Source of the DNA: Hybos culiciformis | Lineage: Eukaryota > Arthropoda > Insecta > Diptera > Hybotidae | Assembly: GCA_964007475.1 (NCBI GenBank) | Contig: OZ023273.1 | Location: 16,009,922-16,073,921 of the forward strand | Direction of reading: 5' to 3' | DNA: 64,000 nucleotides | Shown: positions 55,111 to 64,000 of the stretch, piece by piece | Numbering within the stretch: the first letter of the stretch is position 1 | Layout of the letters: each line of letters begins with the position of its first letter | Made by a program: the position numbers and the translations under genes | The notes under the pieces: model-generated | The model's database searches: none | What the model was told of the DNA's origin: nothing | Seen by the model: the letters and a program-made list of their open reading frames with translations, nothing else

Positions 55111-57493
55111 TACGCGATGGCTAAATAAAATGTTGAAATTGTTAATAAACCAAACTATTTCAATCTGTAATCATATTTTGATTAAATACTTTTGATTATG
55201 ATTCTTAAGGACTCCTGAATTAAATTCTGAATATACCTCTGTTTTTTTTACAATATTTTCTGTCGGCATTTAATAAAAAATCAAAGATGAAGCTAGAAAT
55301 TGTACAAACTCCAGCAGCATTAATTATATCATTATCCTTCATCTTGCGATTTATCTTTTTGCACAAATAAATATTCAAGTCAAAAAAAAAATCAACTTTT
55401 TTTTCCTTACAAGTACCTACATACATTAAGTACGATATTATAACCAACTGAAATCAGAAGCACAATCATCAACATTTTAATGTGCCGTCCATCCCATATA
55501 CATATTTAGAAAATAAAAGGACAATCAAAAATCTTTAAATGATGGTTTCTTGAGAGGATTATTGAACGAAAAGAATTTTATTTTTCCATAAAATAAATAT
55601 ATGCCTACAAGATAGTAGTTAAATAATAATTGTTATATTTACATGAATTCTGAATTTGTTAACAGTCTGTTGTAGTGTACTCTCATTTATGATAGAATTC
55701 CCCTGTTTACAGAATTAGAAGAGTCTTCAATGTGAAAGTAGGATTTTTTCTTCTCATTCTGACGATTTCAATATCAATTGAGTTAAGAATTTTATTGTTG
55801 TTATTATATGAAAATTCAAATATGTTATTTACTCTGAGTAACAGTAATGTAAACATTTTTATGATATTTAGTCCACGTTATTTGTCATCGCTAACGAGTT
55901 CGGTACCTAGAAAAAAAAAATCATGCAGCCAATTAAAACCCAAAATCTTAGAATTAAAGGCGAAACGAAAAGATATATTTCCAAATAAAATACGTTCTGT
56001 ACATGGTACATAAGGCTAGGCTACATTTTTGAATGGTTTATTCTCTAGTTAAAATATCTTTTAAAATTACTCATAATACCTGTGTGAATCTTATGTACGA
56101 TTGCATATTCCGACTTTGTCTGTTTGCTATTGCTAGATATTGAATTTCAGAGATTTTTATTTTTCTTATACCGGAAAAATTAGATTTTGACCAAACAGAT
56201 TTTAGGTTTCAGGATTTGATAATGAGCCCAAAAATTATTTTATATAATTAATTGCATTATCTATGTAGGTACGAAAAATCTATGTACAAAACCGAACTTA
56301 CTTTATCAGGGAATATATAAGTGAATAATTAACGTTTGACATACAATGCAAACAATCAAGTAAGTGATTAACAGTCAGTACATAAAATGAAAGAATTTCT
56401 CTTTTCGAGTTACTAGAAACGGATATCTGACAGTACCTATACCACGACATCAAATATTTTTCTACACTTGAACAAATTAAAAACTATGTAGCTAATTAGT
56501 CCAAAAAATAAATTATATTGATTTTATTTTTCGTAAACGTTAATAATGTCCAATATTAATAAAAATTTTCCACTTATTTCATTTTCAAAAACAATTAATT
56601 AAAATTATTTCAAGTTTCTGTGAATTGAAGGAAATGGAATTGAAGGGTATAAAATTAATTAAAATAAAACAAAAATCTAAAAGAAAAATAAATTAATTCA
56701 AAACCCATACAAGGATGATTCTACCGTACATAGTTCTTGAAAAATAAGGTTTAAAATTTAAGTGACACACAAATCAATCTGTAAATTATTTACTAGATTC
56801 TATTTCTTTAGAAAATTCATATGATTAATTACTTATGCGGTTTGCATCATTACGATGATTAGCTAATTATCATATTATATAACTTTTGTACTTCCTACAT
56901 TTTATCTAGATTTCTAAAAATCTACAACAATTATATATACAATTTATATACCAGACTAGTTCAAATTTTTGTGATATCGTCATTGTCGCAGTCACTAGGT
57001 TCAACCTTTTTGTACAAGACTTTGTGAACAAAATAAATTTACGGTCAAATTGTAATTTATAAATAATAACTCAATATAAAGATTTTTAACCATAGGCTTT
57101 TATTACAAACATTTTTTTAAGGTGTTTTAAAGCATGATGTCTGCTTAAACTGGATTTACACGCATCAAGCGAATAAAATTTTCTGAAAAAACAGAAGGAG
57201 TCAGACAATATTCAAATGACAGTGTCACAATGTAAGAAATTAGATAGTTTTCTTTTATCGGAGCATTATGGCAACTAGAAAATTGTTTACAATATTCAAA
57301 ATGCTGCTATAAAAACAAAATGCTTCTTTGAAAATATGCATATACATCAAATTTATTTTGCTCGATGGATGTGTAAATAAGCTTACATAGAAAATAATAA
57401 GAAATATATTTAAAAATTGTTAGTCAATATATTTAGATAAACATTTTTCTCTCAGATACATACTAACCTATTATCACTGACTTCTCTATAAAA
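55111..57493. other. AT-rich non-coding DNA
   Basis: Nothing recognised. The 93-codon plus-strand ORF at 55732-56013 has a mildly less biased composition but no family resemblance, and is more likely chance. Confidence 0.65.
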
Positions 57494-57824
57494 TGTTATG
57501 AATTAAATTATGATTTGTTTGAATTGAGGATAACAAATTTCTAGCACCACGTTGGGCGCCATTTGTTATGAATTAAATTATGGTTGAAAACGGAGGGTGT
57601 ATATAAGCACAAAAATTCTGAGTTCAAGATGAACTTTGAGAATTTTATCATAAAATTTATGATAAAGAAAGAAAAGTGGAGAAAGTAGAGGCAAAAGAAG
57701 GTGCTCTATTTTCAAAATTTTAAGCTGGTGCCGAGTCCACTGTCTAGGACATCCTGTTCTCAGGCCGGGTCTAAGCTCGTCGTTGGGTGGGTACGCGACA
57801 GTGAACACCAGAGGGTTCATAACA
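57494..57824 (-). mobile_element. Deleted LTR retrotransposon: one LTR, PBS and a second LTR tip
   Basis: On the minus strand, an LTR of 261 bp (57824 to 57564) starts TGTTATGAA and ends TTCATAACA, a perfect 9-bp inverted terminus with TG...CA ends. Two bases later comes a primer-binding site. About 50 bp further on, CATAATTTAATTCATAACA appears again (57512 to 57494), identical to the last 19 bases of the LTR. This fits an element that lost nearly all of its interior and its 3' LTR. The LTR is much richer in GC than the flanks and has a TTATATACACC TATA-like site. Flanking 5-mers do not match, so no target duplication is seen. The 107-codon ORF across it is not a gene. Confidence 0.78.
57544..57561 (-). 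other. Primer-binding site complementary to tRNA-Lys(CTT)
   Basis: On the minus strand the site reads TGGCGCCCAACGTGGTGC. The first 15 bases are complementary to the expected 3' end of insect tRNA-Lys(CTT) with its CCA (CACGTTGGGCGCCA); the next base is mismatched. The position two bases inside the LTR end is canonical. The tRNA sequence is from general knowledge. Confidence 0.82.
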
Positions 57825-58632
57825 ATATTTATAGGATGTCTTTTTAAGATAGAAGGTAAAAGGAGGTATAAAAAAAAATATATTTCAAAAACCCCAACCA
57901 ATTCAAAATAAAAAAAACTTAAATCTAAATGACTAAGGAGTCATTCTTCAGCTCGCAGCTATGGCCACCTATAGCTGGATCTTACGCTTGCATTTCTTTT
58001 ACCTAGGACCTATGAAAATATTAAATTAAGTCAAAGACATGATTATTTCATATTCAAATGTAAGCTTTATTAACATAAAAAAAAACTTAAAAACACCTAC
58101 GACAATTTTAATCTAAACTAAAGTACATTGATTTGGGTTCTTATGCCGCATGATACAATAATTAATATTATATATATTTTTTTTTTTTTTTTTTATACAT
58201 ATAGGTATAAAATTTTGATACATAACTCTTTACTAATTTTTTTTTTATATCTCCATATTTTAATTTATTTTTGCTTTGTTGTATTGTTTTTGTTTTACAA
58301 TAATATTTAAGCAATATTTCATTTTATAATTTAAAACAATTTATTATTTACTGACTTATTTCAGTATAATATTTTTTTATAATGTATGTATAATAAACAT
58401 AATTATTTTGTACATATAGTACATATTGCATATTTAAATATATGTGCAGTTTTCTTTCAATAAAAAATGTGCAGGTTATTGTTTGTTGTTTTGATATGAT
58501 TGTAGCTTAAAGTGGAGGTGCTGTTGTAAGCTGAGTTTGTTTTTTTTTTGTTGCATAAAAAAAAAAAGGGTATGCATCACACAGTATGAAATTTTCATGG
58601 TTTATTTATATGAACTTCATAATTTTGTTTGG
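57825..58632. other. Non-coding DNA beside the LTR remnant
   Basis: Contains a slightly GC-richer patch (57940-58010) with a GCTATGGCCACCTATAGC hairpin, then AT-rich DNA. No gene is supported. Confidence 0.6.
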
Positions 58633-58671
58633 CCTTTTTATTTTTTATCGTAAGACAATAAAAATTGATAT
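58633..58671. repeat. 39-bp direct repeat, left copy
   Basis: Identical over 39 bp to 60178-60216 (starts CCTTTTTATTTTTTATCG, ends AAATTGATAT). The flanks differ immediately on both sides, so the identity has sharp edges. Confidence 0.92.
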
Positions 58672-58975
58672 CAAAAAAAAATAGAAAATTTTAATTAGAT
58701 AAATTATTTAATTTTAAAGAAAATATTAAAAATATAAAAATGTAGCTTAGCTATACAAAATACAAGTCAATTTCCTTGTCAGAAAATTCTATCTGTATTA
58801 AGTTATAGGCAAAAATTATTTTCAAAAAAATTTATTATTGGGCATAACATTTTAAAAAAAAATTAACTATACTTTTTTATTTAGTATTAAGATTAATTAA
58901 TTTCTTTTTTATTATAAAAAAAACTATTGAATATAGGTAAAAATTTACATAGGGTGAAATTGTTTTTCATTAAAA

Positions 58976-59055
58976 CAGTGATTCATAACCGGTGTTCCGC
59001 GAAAAAATATACACATAATTGTGTTCCGCGTCTTTAAAAACGTTAAGAACCACTT
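58976..59055. mobile_element. 80-bp hAT-type miniature element with 8-bp target duplication
   Basis: The element begins CAGTGATTCATAACC and ends GTTAAGAACCACTT; the ends are imperfect inverted repeats and resemble the CAGTGGTTCT-type termini of hAT elements. Perfect 8-bp direct repeats CATTAAAA flank it (58968-58975 and 59056-59063), the duplication size expected for hAT transposase. GTGTTCCGCG is present twice (58992, 59021). It has no coding capacity and is short even for a MITE, so it is probably an internally deleted derivative. Confidence 0.85.
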
Positions 59056-59699
59056 CATTAAAAGTTAATTAGGAAAAGAAAAAGAAAATTTTATTTAATT
59101 TTATAAAATTTGTTTCCAATTTTATTTCGAATTTAATTTTTTTTTTTTTTTGAAGAAAATTTGGCTTCGAATCTTTTAAAAAATTTTTTTTAAGGTAGTA
59201 CTAAAGGGTATGAAGATTTATAAACATAAGATTTATAAACATTTATAAATTTATCGAAATGTATTATAATTTAAAAAAATCTTACGTTATGTCGTATGAC
59301 AATCAAAAACTTTTTTTTTGTTGTTGAAGCTATAGCTTCACTTACGTAAGGGGGTTTAGTGAACTTAAAAAATTTTATTATGGTTGGTCAGTTTTTTTTT
59401 TTTTTTTCATTTACATATAATTTTAATTGTAATTAATTATACAAGGTGAAAAGTTTTTACTTCACCAAAACTTTAAAGAAGTAGGGGTAAAAAAATTATT
59501 TTATAATTTCTTCTTTTTCTTTATTATTTATTGATTAAAATTTATTTTTCTTTATAATAAAAAAAGGTATTTGAAAAAAAATTTTATTATTTCTTGACAA
59601 AAAATAAGGGTCTCTATGCTATGACTTGTATTCCGTAGGCTAACTTTGTTAGTATTGGAAAAATTGAAAGTTAGGGAAATTGAAGTGCAGAAGATGTCA

Positions 59700-60140
59700 A
59701 GTGACATCTCCTGACCGATCGGCTGGAGCTTCATTGGTCTGTTGTACTTCGAAGCCTATCCCAACCGGGTACCGCGCGTTTTGGTTGGGATAAGGAACGA
59801 CCAATGAGTCCGTCCACTTATGACTGTGTTCCTCTGTCACCAGCAATGGACACAAGATCATGATTGCTCAGTGATCCTGAATTCATCGATAGTGGCAGTG
59901 GAACCAGTCATAATACCACAACGTAGTATGGGTACTCCCGTAGGAGTATCCATGTGGTGACCGGTATTGTCTTAGTTTTGGATTCTTGGATAGACCCAAG
60001 AATCCTCCACCAAGATCGGGGGTTTTGGGTTGGATATTAGGACTGGCGTTGGAACACTCCATCCTAATATCAACCATAGCTGGAGTTGTCATCCTAGGCC
60101 AGGGGTTTAACCCACTTGGCTAGGATAAGAACTCCAGCAC
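59700..60140 (-). other. GC-rich, hairpin-dense island (possible SINE-like or LINE 5' UTR element)
   Basis: Five or more stable stem-loops follow one another in about 440 bp. TCATTGGTC/GACCAATGA (59731, 59799) encloses TATCCCAACC/GGTTGGGATA (59757, 59783). GTCACCA/TGGTGAC (59836, 59955) encloses GGTACTCC/GGAGTATCC (59931, 59943). GGATTCTTGG/CCAAGAATCC is at 59980 and 59996. A TTGGATATTAGGA pair is at 60028-60042 and 60062-60075. A 21-22-nt pair is at 60079-60100 and 60118-60138. On the minus strand TAGCCAAGTGGG near 60124 fits the pol III box A consensus TRGCNNAGYNGG, and GTTCCAACGC near 60055 is close to box B. No protein is supported. It may be a tRNA-related SINE or the structured leader of a retroelement. 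Confidence 0.55.
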
Positions 60141-60177
60141 CTAAAGAGAAAAAAACAAGGGCATATATACTTATTTA

Positions 60178-60216
60178 CCTTTTTATTTTTTATCGTAAGA
60201 CAATAAAAATTGATAT
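60178..60216. repeat. 39-bp direct repeat, right copy
   Basis: Partner of the copy at 58633. The segment between (about 1.5 kb) holds the hAT-type miniature element and the hairpin island. A long target duplication or an ectopic recombination junction could explain the pair. Confidence 0.92.
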
Positions 60217-60419
60217 GAAATTGTTTTCGAAAATGCACCTCTTTTATATGGTTAAAATTATTGCATTTCCAACAACAATTTCCTACAAAACAAAAAAAAA
60301 GGTAATTTGTATTTAAAATTTAGAATTGCTAACTAGGCATATTTTATCATATAAAAATAATATTATATGCACTGTTGAGAATTAAAATTAAAAACAAGTT
60401 TTAAACTTCACGGTAACAA

Positions 60420-60575
60420 ATTAGGTTCAATCACTCACACAGAAGGTGATGGATTGAAGCTAGAAAACAAGGGAAGGTTTAAACAGAAATAAAAGATTAA
60501 GAAAGAACAGAGGTGGGGCTCGAAGCCGACCCTGAGATAAAGAGTCTCATGTTCTACCGACTGAGTTAGCCGGGC
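60420..60575 (-). mobile_element. tRNA-Lys-derived SINE (tRNA pseudogene head)
   Basis: Read on the minus strand, 60575-60511 starts GCCCGGCTAACTCAGTCGG and continues through an anticodon arm with CTCTT and a T-loop TTCGAGCC, closely following tRNA-Lys(CTT). It is not a working tRNA: the T-stem is shortened, position 37 is T instead of A, and the sequence after CCCCAC (CTCTGTTC) does not pair with the 5' acceptor strand. A tRNA-unrelated body follows, with a small hairpin (TTCAATC...GATTGAA, about 60427-60456). The 3' end is uncertain. Confidence 0.68.
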
Positions 60576-60622
60576 AAAATTTTATTTTACTTTTCTTAAA
60601 AAAAACAGATTTAACTTTGTTT

Positions 60623-60670
60623 TTGTGTATGTATGTGTATGGATGTGTATGGATGTGTATGGATGTATAT
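60623..60670. repeat. GGATGTGTAT decamer tandem repeat
   Basis: GGATGTGTAT occurs at 60641 and 60651, with GGATGTATAT at 60661 and a GTGTATGTATGTGTAT lead-in. Confidence 0.88.
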
Positions 60671-60714
60671 GTAACTGTGTTTTAACTTTAATTTTATTAC
60701 AAAAAAAATATATG

Positions 60715-60749
<35 letters not shown>

Positions 60750-60843
60750 TTTGAACTTAAAACTATATAAACTATATAAATTTTATAAATCTTATAAACA
60801 TATATATATTACTTTTAAACTTTTTTTTTTTTTTTTTTTTTGT

Positions 60844-60909
<66 letters not shown>
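60715..60909. repeat. Cluster of long poly-T runs (29, 21 and 64 T)
   Basis: Runs of T occupy 60715-60743, 60821-60841 and 60846-60909, separated by TATA-rich DNA. The last is the longest homopolymer in the window. On the minus strand they are poly-A and lie 280-470 bp past the pol stop codon. They could be poly-A tails of nested minus-strand retroposed copies or expanded slippage tracts. Their length is a likely place for assembly error. The polyphenylalanine ORF across them is not a gene. Confidence 0.9.
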
Positions 60910-60910
<1 letters not shown>

Positions 60911-61187
60911 TTTACAAACTTAAAATTATTTACAGATTATTTTTTTATTTTATTTATTTAAAATATTTCTTATTTATTTATTTATTTATTTTCTGTATTA
61001 TATAAGTACATATATATATATTTTATTTATAAGTGATTTTTTCTATAGATTTATATGTATTATATATTATGTTTATATATTATTATTATATATTCATAAA
61101 ATTCTGTTATTTAAAAATTTGTAATTATAAATTAATTTTTAGATTTATCACCTAAATTTATGAAACTAGTTCTCATATCATAAATTT
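60910..61187. other. AT-rich DNA between pol stop and poly-T cluster
   Basis: Low-complexity DNA with a TTTA-repeat (about 60950-60990) and TATATATA. If the pol belongs to a complete element, its 3' UTR, polypurine tract or 3' LTR should lie here or further left, but none was recognised. Confidence 0.6.
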
Positions 61188-64000
61188 TTAGGTCTTAATG
61201 TCCTTAGCATGATAACGACCTATAAGATTTCTACCTGTAAGATCTTTTAGTTCGTAAATACTATTTCCTATAATTCTAAGTACAGTACAGGGTATAAATT
61301 TCTTTCCTAACTTCGCATTGAAGTGTTTGCTAAAGTCACTCTGTGCAAAATTTCTTCTATATACTGTCTGACCTATTTTATATTTGATATTTTTACATTT
61401 CCTATCATACAATCTTCTTCCTTTTTCCTTAGATTTTTCTAAATTACGTTTTACTATATCCTTTATAATTTGAAAGGATCCTGGTGGGGGTAATATATCT
61501 ATATCTTCTCCCTCCAACATGTGTAATTTCCTAAGTAATTTAAAGGAGCTACCATGGGTTATCATATGCTGTCCAAACAGGATATAATAAGGAGACATAC
61601 CGGTCGCTTCATGTACGCTAGCGCGAAGAGCTGTGCTTATGCTATCGAGATCGCCATCCCAGTTATACTGTTCGTCATCGATGTAAGCTCTTATGGCATT
61701 GAGAATTGAGCCATTAACCCTTTCGCTCGCGTTGGCTTGTGGGGAATAGAAAGCTGTTAGTTTATGTTCTATACCATAATTTTCCAAATAGGAATTGAAT
61801 TCTTTTGAAATAAGTTGTGTCCCATTATCGCTTAAGATACATTCTGGACAGCCAAACAGACTAAAGGCTTCATCTAAGACTTTAATAGCATTAGCTGAAG
61901 TAGCTTTACGTAATGGTCGAATTATTACGTATTTAGAAAATGAATCTAATATTATAAAGATACACGTATTTCCTGATTTTGATCTTGGATATGGGCCTAA
62001 AAAGTCAATATATAAATTTTGGAAGGGTCTTTCTGGTATGGGTTTGTTTCCCATAGGAGGTCTTAATATCTGATTATTGGGTTTTGTTTCTTTACATATT
62101 GTACAATTAGAAATATATTGTTTTACGTTGGTAAACATTCTTGGCCAAAAGTACTTTGTTCTTAATTTGTGGAGGGTTTTTCCTATTCCGCCGTGGGCTG
62201 AATGGGGAGGATCGTGGTTATTCTTAATTACGTCATTTACTAATTCGGTTGGAACCCAAAGTCTCCATAGGTTGAATTCTGGTATTTCCTGCTCTTTTCT
62301 GTACTCTACCCTTTTAAAAACTTTGTTGCCCACAACCTTAAGATCTGGAAGCTTATCACTATTGTCTTCAATAGCTTCTCTAATTTCTCTGTAATTTTCT
62401 GATTCGAAAGCTTTAGAATCGAGGTCTAAATCTGGACAACGAGCTGATATTTCCTCTATACCGAATGAACGTGAGAGTGTGTCGGCTACAACATTCTTTT
62501 TTCCGGATCTATGTTGTACATCGAATTCGAAAGCTTGAAGTTTTAAAGACCATCTAAAAAGTTTTCCGTGATGGTCTTTACACTTCATTAACCACTGAAG
62601 GGAAGCGCAGTCAGTCAATACGGTAAATTTTACTCCTTCTACGTACATCCTGAATTTTTTTATAGCTTCAACTACCGCATAACACTCTTGTTCTGTAGCT
62701 GCCCACCGGGTTTGAGTGTCATTAAACTTTTTTGACATATAAGCTACAGGGTGTTCATTATTTTCGGAGTCATATTGGAAAAGAACGGCTCCAATTCCCG
62801 ATTGGCTTGCGTCAGTTTGTATGAAAAAGGGTTTTCCGTAATCAGGGGGGGCTAAAACAGGTTCAGAGATTAGAATTTCTTTAATTTTTATGAAAGCTTT
62901 TCTAGCTTCATTTGTGAAATTGAATTTATTATTATTTGAATTTTTTGTTTTAAGGCAATCTGTAATGGGTGAAACTATGGTAGAGTAGTTTGGAATTAAA
63001 CGCTGAAACCATCCAGTCATTCCTAGAAAACGTCTTGTTTGTTTAAGGGTTTTGGGCTCAGGGTATTCAGAAATTGCGGTTATTTTCCCTGGGTCTGGTT
63101 TTGTCCCGTTCGCGCCAATTAAATATCCTAAGTATTTTATCTCTTTCATGAAAAATTTAGATTTTTCAACATTAATGGTGAGATTTGCTTTTCTCAAGGC
63201 TATTGCAACTTCTTTTAGAAGTTGAAAGTGGCGTTCTTTACTTTCGGTGGCGACCATTAAGTCGTCCAGGTAAACTTTTACTTCTTCTTTCAGATGTTGG
63301 GGAATTACCTTGTCCATAAGCCGACACATACGCTGAGCTGCGTTACAGAGTCCAAACGGCATTCGTGTAAAGTGATAAAGGGGTCTACCGGGGATTGCAA
63401 ACGTAGTTTTTTCCCGCGAATCCTTTTCTAAGGGAATCTGCCAGAAAGCGTCTTTTAAATCTATACTGCTAATGTATTTGGTTTTGTCTATTCTCGCAAG
63501 CAGTCCTTGAATGTTGGGTAAAGGATACGCGTCTTTCTTTGTCAAATCGTTCACTTTTCGCGAATCTAAACATAAACGGTTCTTTCCTGGTTTTCTAACG
63601 AGTACTACTGGCGAAGTCCAAGCACTATTGCTTTCTTCTATTACGCCCATCTCTAGCATTCTGTCTACCTCGGCGTACATTAGGGTTTGTATGGCAGGGG
63701 AAATTGGATAATGTTTTTGTTTAATTGGTTCATTATCCCCTGTGTCTATAACATGTTGTTCTAAATGAGTACACCCTAACCCTTCAATAGCATATGATGG
63801 AAACATTTTCTTTATAGAATCTAATTCTAATTTTTCTTTGACATTTAAAGGATGTAAATTTGGATCCGTTTCAGAAATTTCTGCGATTGGATTAAAAATT
63901 TTGGGGGCCAAGTTAAATTCTGTCCAAAAATTTACGCCAAGATAAAGTTGTTGTGATAATTTAGGGACAACGTGGATTTTTAAAATTTTCGATATATTAT
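61188..64000 (-). CDS. pol: Ty3/gypsy-type retrotransposon Pol polyprotein, 5' end outside window
   Basis: The minus-strand frame stays open from the right window edge to a TAA at 61190-61188, over 930 codons with no frameshift or internal stop. The reading frame upstream of a TTG at 63911 continues with a LGVNFW segment typical of the end of the retropepsin domain, so TTG is not the true start. Counting from that TTG: reverse transcriptase about 95-270 with D151 and the YLDD active site at 214-217; RNase H about 355-485 with D367, E407/E409, D434 and D477; integrase zinc finger H566, H573, C603, C606; integrase core D636, D695, E730 (D-35-E spacing); and a C-terminal GPY/F-like segment about 835-905. 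RT-RNase H-integrase order defines the Ty3/gypsy superfamily. Family resemblance to Osvaldo-like fly elements is an impression only. All catalytic residues are present, suggesting recent activity. No env or 3' LTR is seen downstream. Confidence 0.95.
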   Translation of the reverse strand, partial: NISKILKIHVVPKLSQQLYLGVNFWTEFNLAPKIFNPIAEISETDPNLHPLNVKEKLELDSIKKMFPSYAIEGLGCTHLEQHVIDTGDNEPIKQKHYPISPAIQTLMYAEVDRMLEMGVIEESNSAWTSPVVLVRKPGKNRLCLDSRKVNDLTKKDAYPLPNIQGLLARIDKTKYISSIDLKDAFWQIPLEKDSREKTTFAIPGRPLYHFTRMPFGLCNAAQRMCRLMDKVIPQHLKEEVKVYLDDLMVATESKERHFQLLKEVAIALRKANLTINVEKSKFFMKEIKYLGYLIGANGTKPDPGKITAISEYPEPKTLKQTRRFLGMTGWFQRLIPNYSTIVSPITDCLKTKNSNNNKFNFTNEARKAFIKIKEILISEPVLAPPDYGKPFFIQTDASQSGIGAVLFQYDSENNEHPVAYMSKKFNDTQTRWAATEQECYAVVEAIKKFRMYVEGVKFTVLTDCASLQWLMKCKDHHGKLFRWSLKLQAFEFDVQHRSGKKNVVADTLSRSFGIEEISARCPDLDLDSKAFESENYREIREAIEDNSDKLPDLKVVGNKVFKRVEYRKEQEIPEFNLWRLWVPTELVNDVIKNNHDPPHSAHGGIGKTLHKLRTKYFWPRMFTNVKQYISNCTICKETKPNNQILRPPMGNKPIPERPFQNLYIDFLGPYPRSKSGNTCIFIILDSFSKYVIIRPLRKATSANAIKVLDEAFSLFGCPECILSDNGTQLISKEFNSYLENYGIEHKLTAFYSPQANASERVNGSILNAIRAYIDDEQYNWDGDLDSISTALRASVHEATGMSPYYILFGQHMITHGSSFKLLRKLHMLEGEDIDILPPPGSFQIIKDIVKRNLEKSKEKGRRLYDRKCKNIKYKIGQTVYRRNFAQSDFSKHFNAKLGKKFIPCTVLRIIGNSIYELKDLTGRNLIGRYHAKDIKT

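Noticed and set aside
55732..56013. 93-codon plus-strand ORF
   Set aside because: No recognised motif; composition not clearly different from random AT-rich DNA.
57578..57901. 107-codon minus-strand ORF
   Set aside because: It lies mostly inside the 261-bp LTR and reads its GC-rich part; no protein family resemblance.
59883..60092. 69-codon minus-strand ORF
   Set aside because: It crosses several perfect hairpins; structure explains the sequence better than coding.
60511..60575. Functional tRNA-Lys(CTT) gene
   Set aside because: T-stem shortened, acceptor strands do not pair and position 37 is changed; it fits a SINE head or pseudogene.
60625..61005. 126-codon plus-strand ORF
   Set aside because: It is almost entirely polyphenylalanine read from the poly-T runs; not a gene.
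61795..62394. Plus-strand ORFs opposite pol
   Set aside because: Antisense shadows of the minus-strand pol reading frame.

Overview
This window is very AT-rich eukaryotic DNA with long homopolymer runs, many short palindromes and ACATACATA-type simple repeats, and no recognisable host protein-coding exon. The mix of elements fits an insect, most likely a fly (Diptera): an intact Ty3/gypsy-type pol, a jockey-like LINE 3' end, tRNA-derived SINE pieces, TA-target and hAT-type miniature elements, and an LTR remnant primed by tRNA-Lys. The species cannot be named from this sequence. The unannotated DNA is best read as intergenic or as the inside of a very large intron.

Layout: bases 1-60 are the tail of a tRNA-like SINE. 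Bases 60-34370 are mostly featureless AT-rich DNA, interrupted by two copies (6507-7047 and 15315-16065) of an unfamiliar composite repeat. Each copy is a long cruciform-forming palindrome joined to a unit bounded by short inverted repeats and carrying its own tandem repeats. Two fold-back elements follow: a 187-bp almost perfect inverted repeat with TA duplications (34372-34558) and a 241-bp element with 46-bp inverted ends and a GC-rich core (35839-36079). Further on lie a PBS-like motif (47131-47161), a pair of inverted minisatellite arrays (48431-48784) and a frameshifted, 5'-truncated LINE 3' end (54674-55110).

The last 7 kb is a dense mobile-element cluster: a deleted LTR element with a tRNA-Lys primer-binding site (57494-57824), an 80-bp hAT-type miniature element with a perfect 8-bp target duplication (58976-59055), a GC-rich hairpin-dense island (59700-60140) inside a 1.5-kb segment bounded by 39-bp identical direct repeats, a tRNA-Lys-derived SINE (60420-60575), very long poly-T runs (60715-60909), and an uninterrupted minus-strand gypsy-type pol ORF (61188-64000) that runs off the window.

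The strongest candidate for something undescribed is the two-copy composite repeat. Its palindrome apex is identical between copies, while the arms differ at positions that change together and keep pairing. The hairpin-dense island at 59.7-60.1 kb is second. No host pathway or operon-like organisation is visible; the only long intact coding sequence belongs to a retrotransposon.
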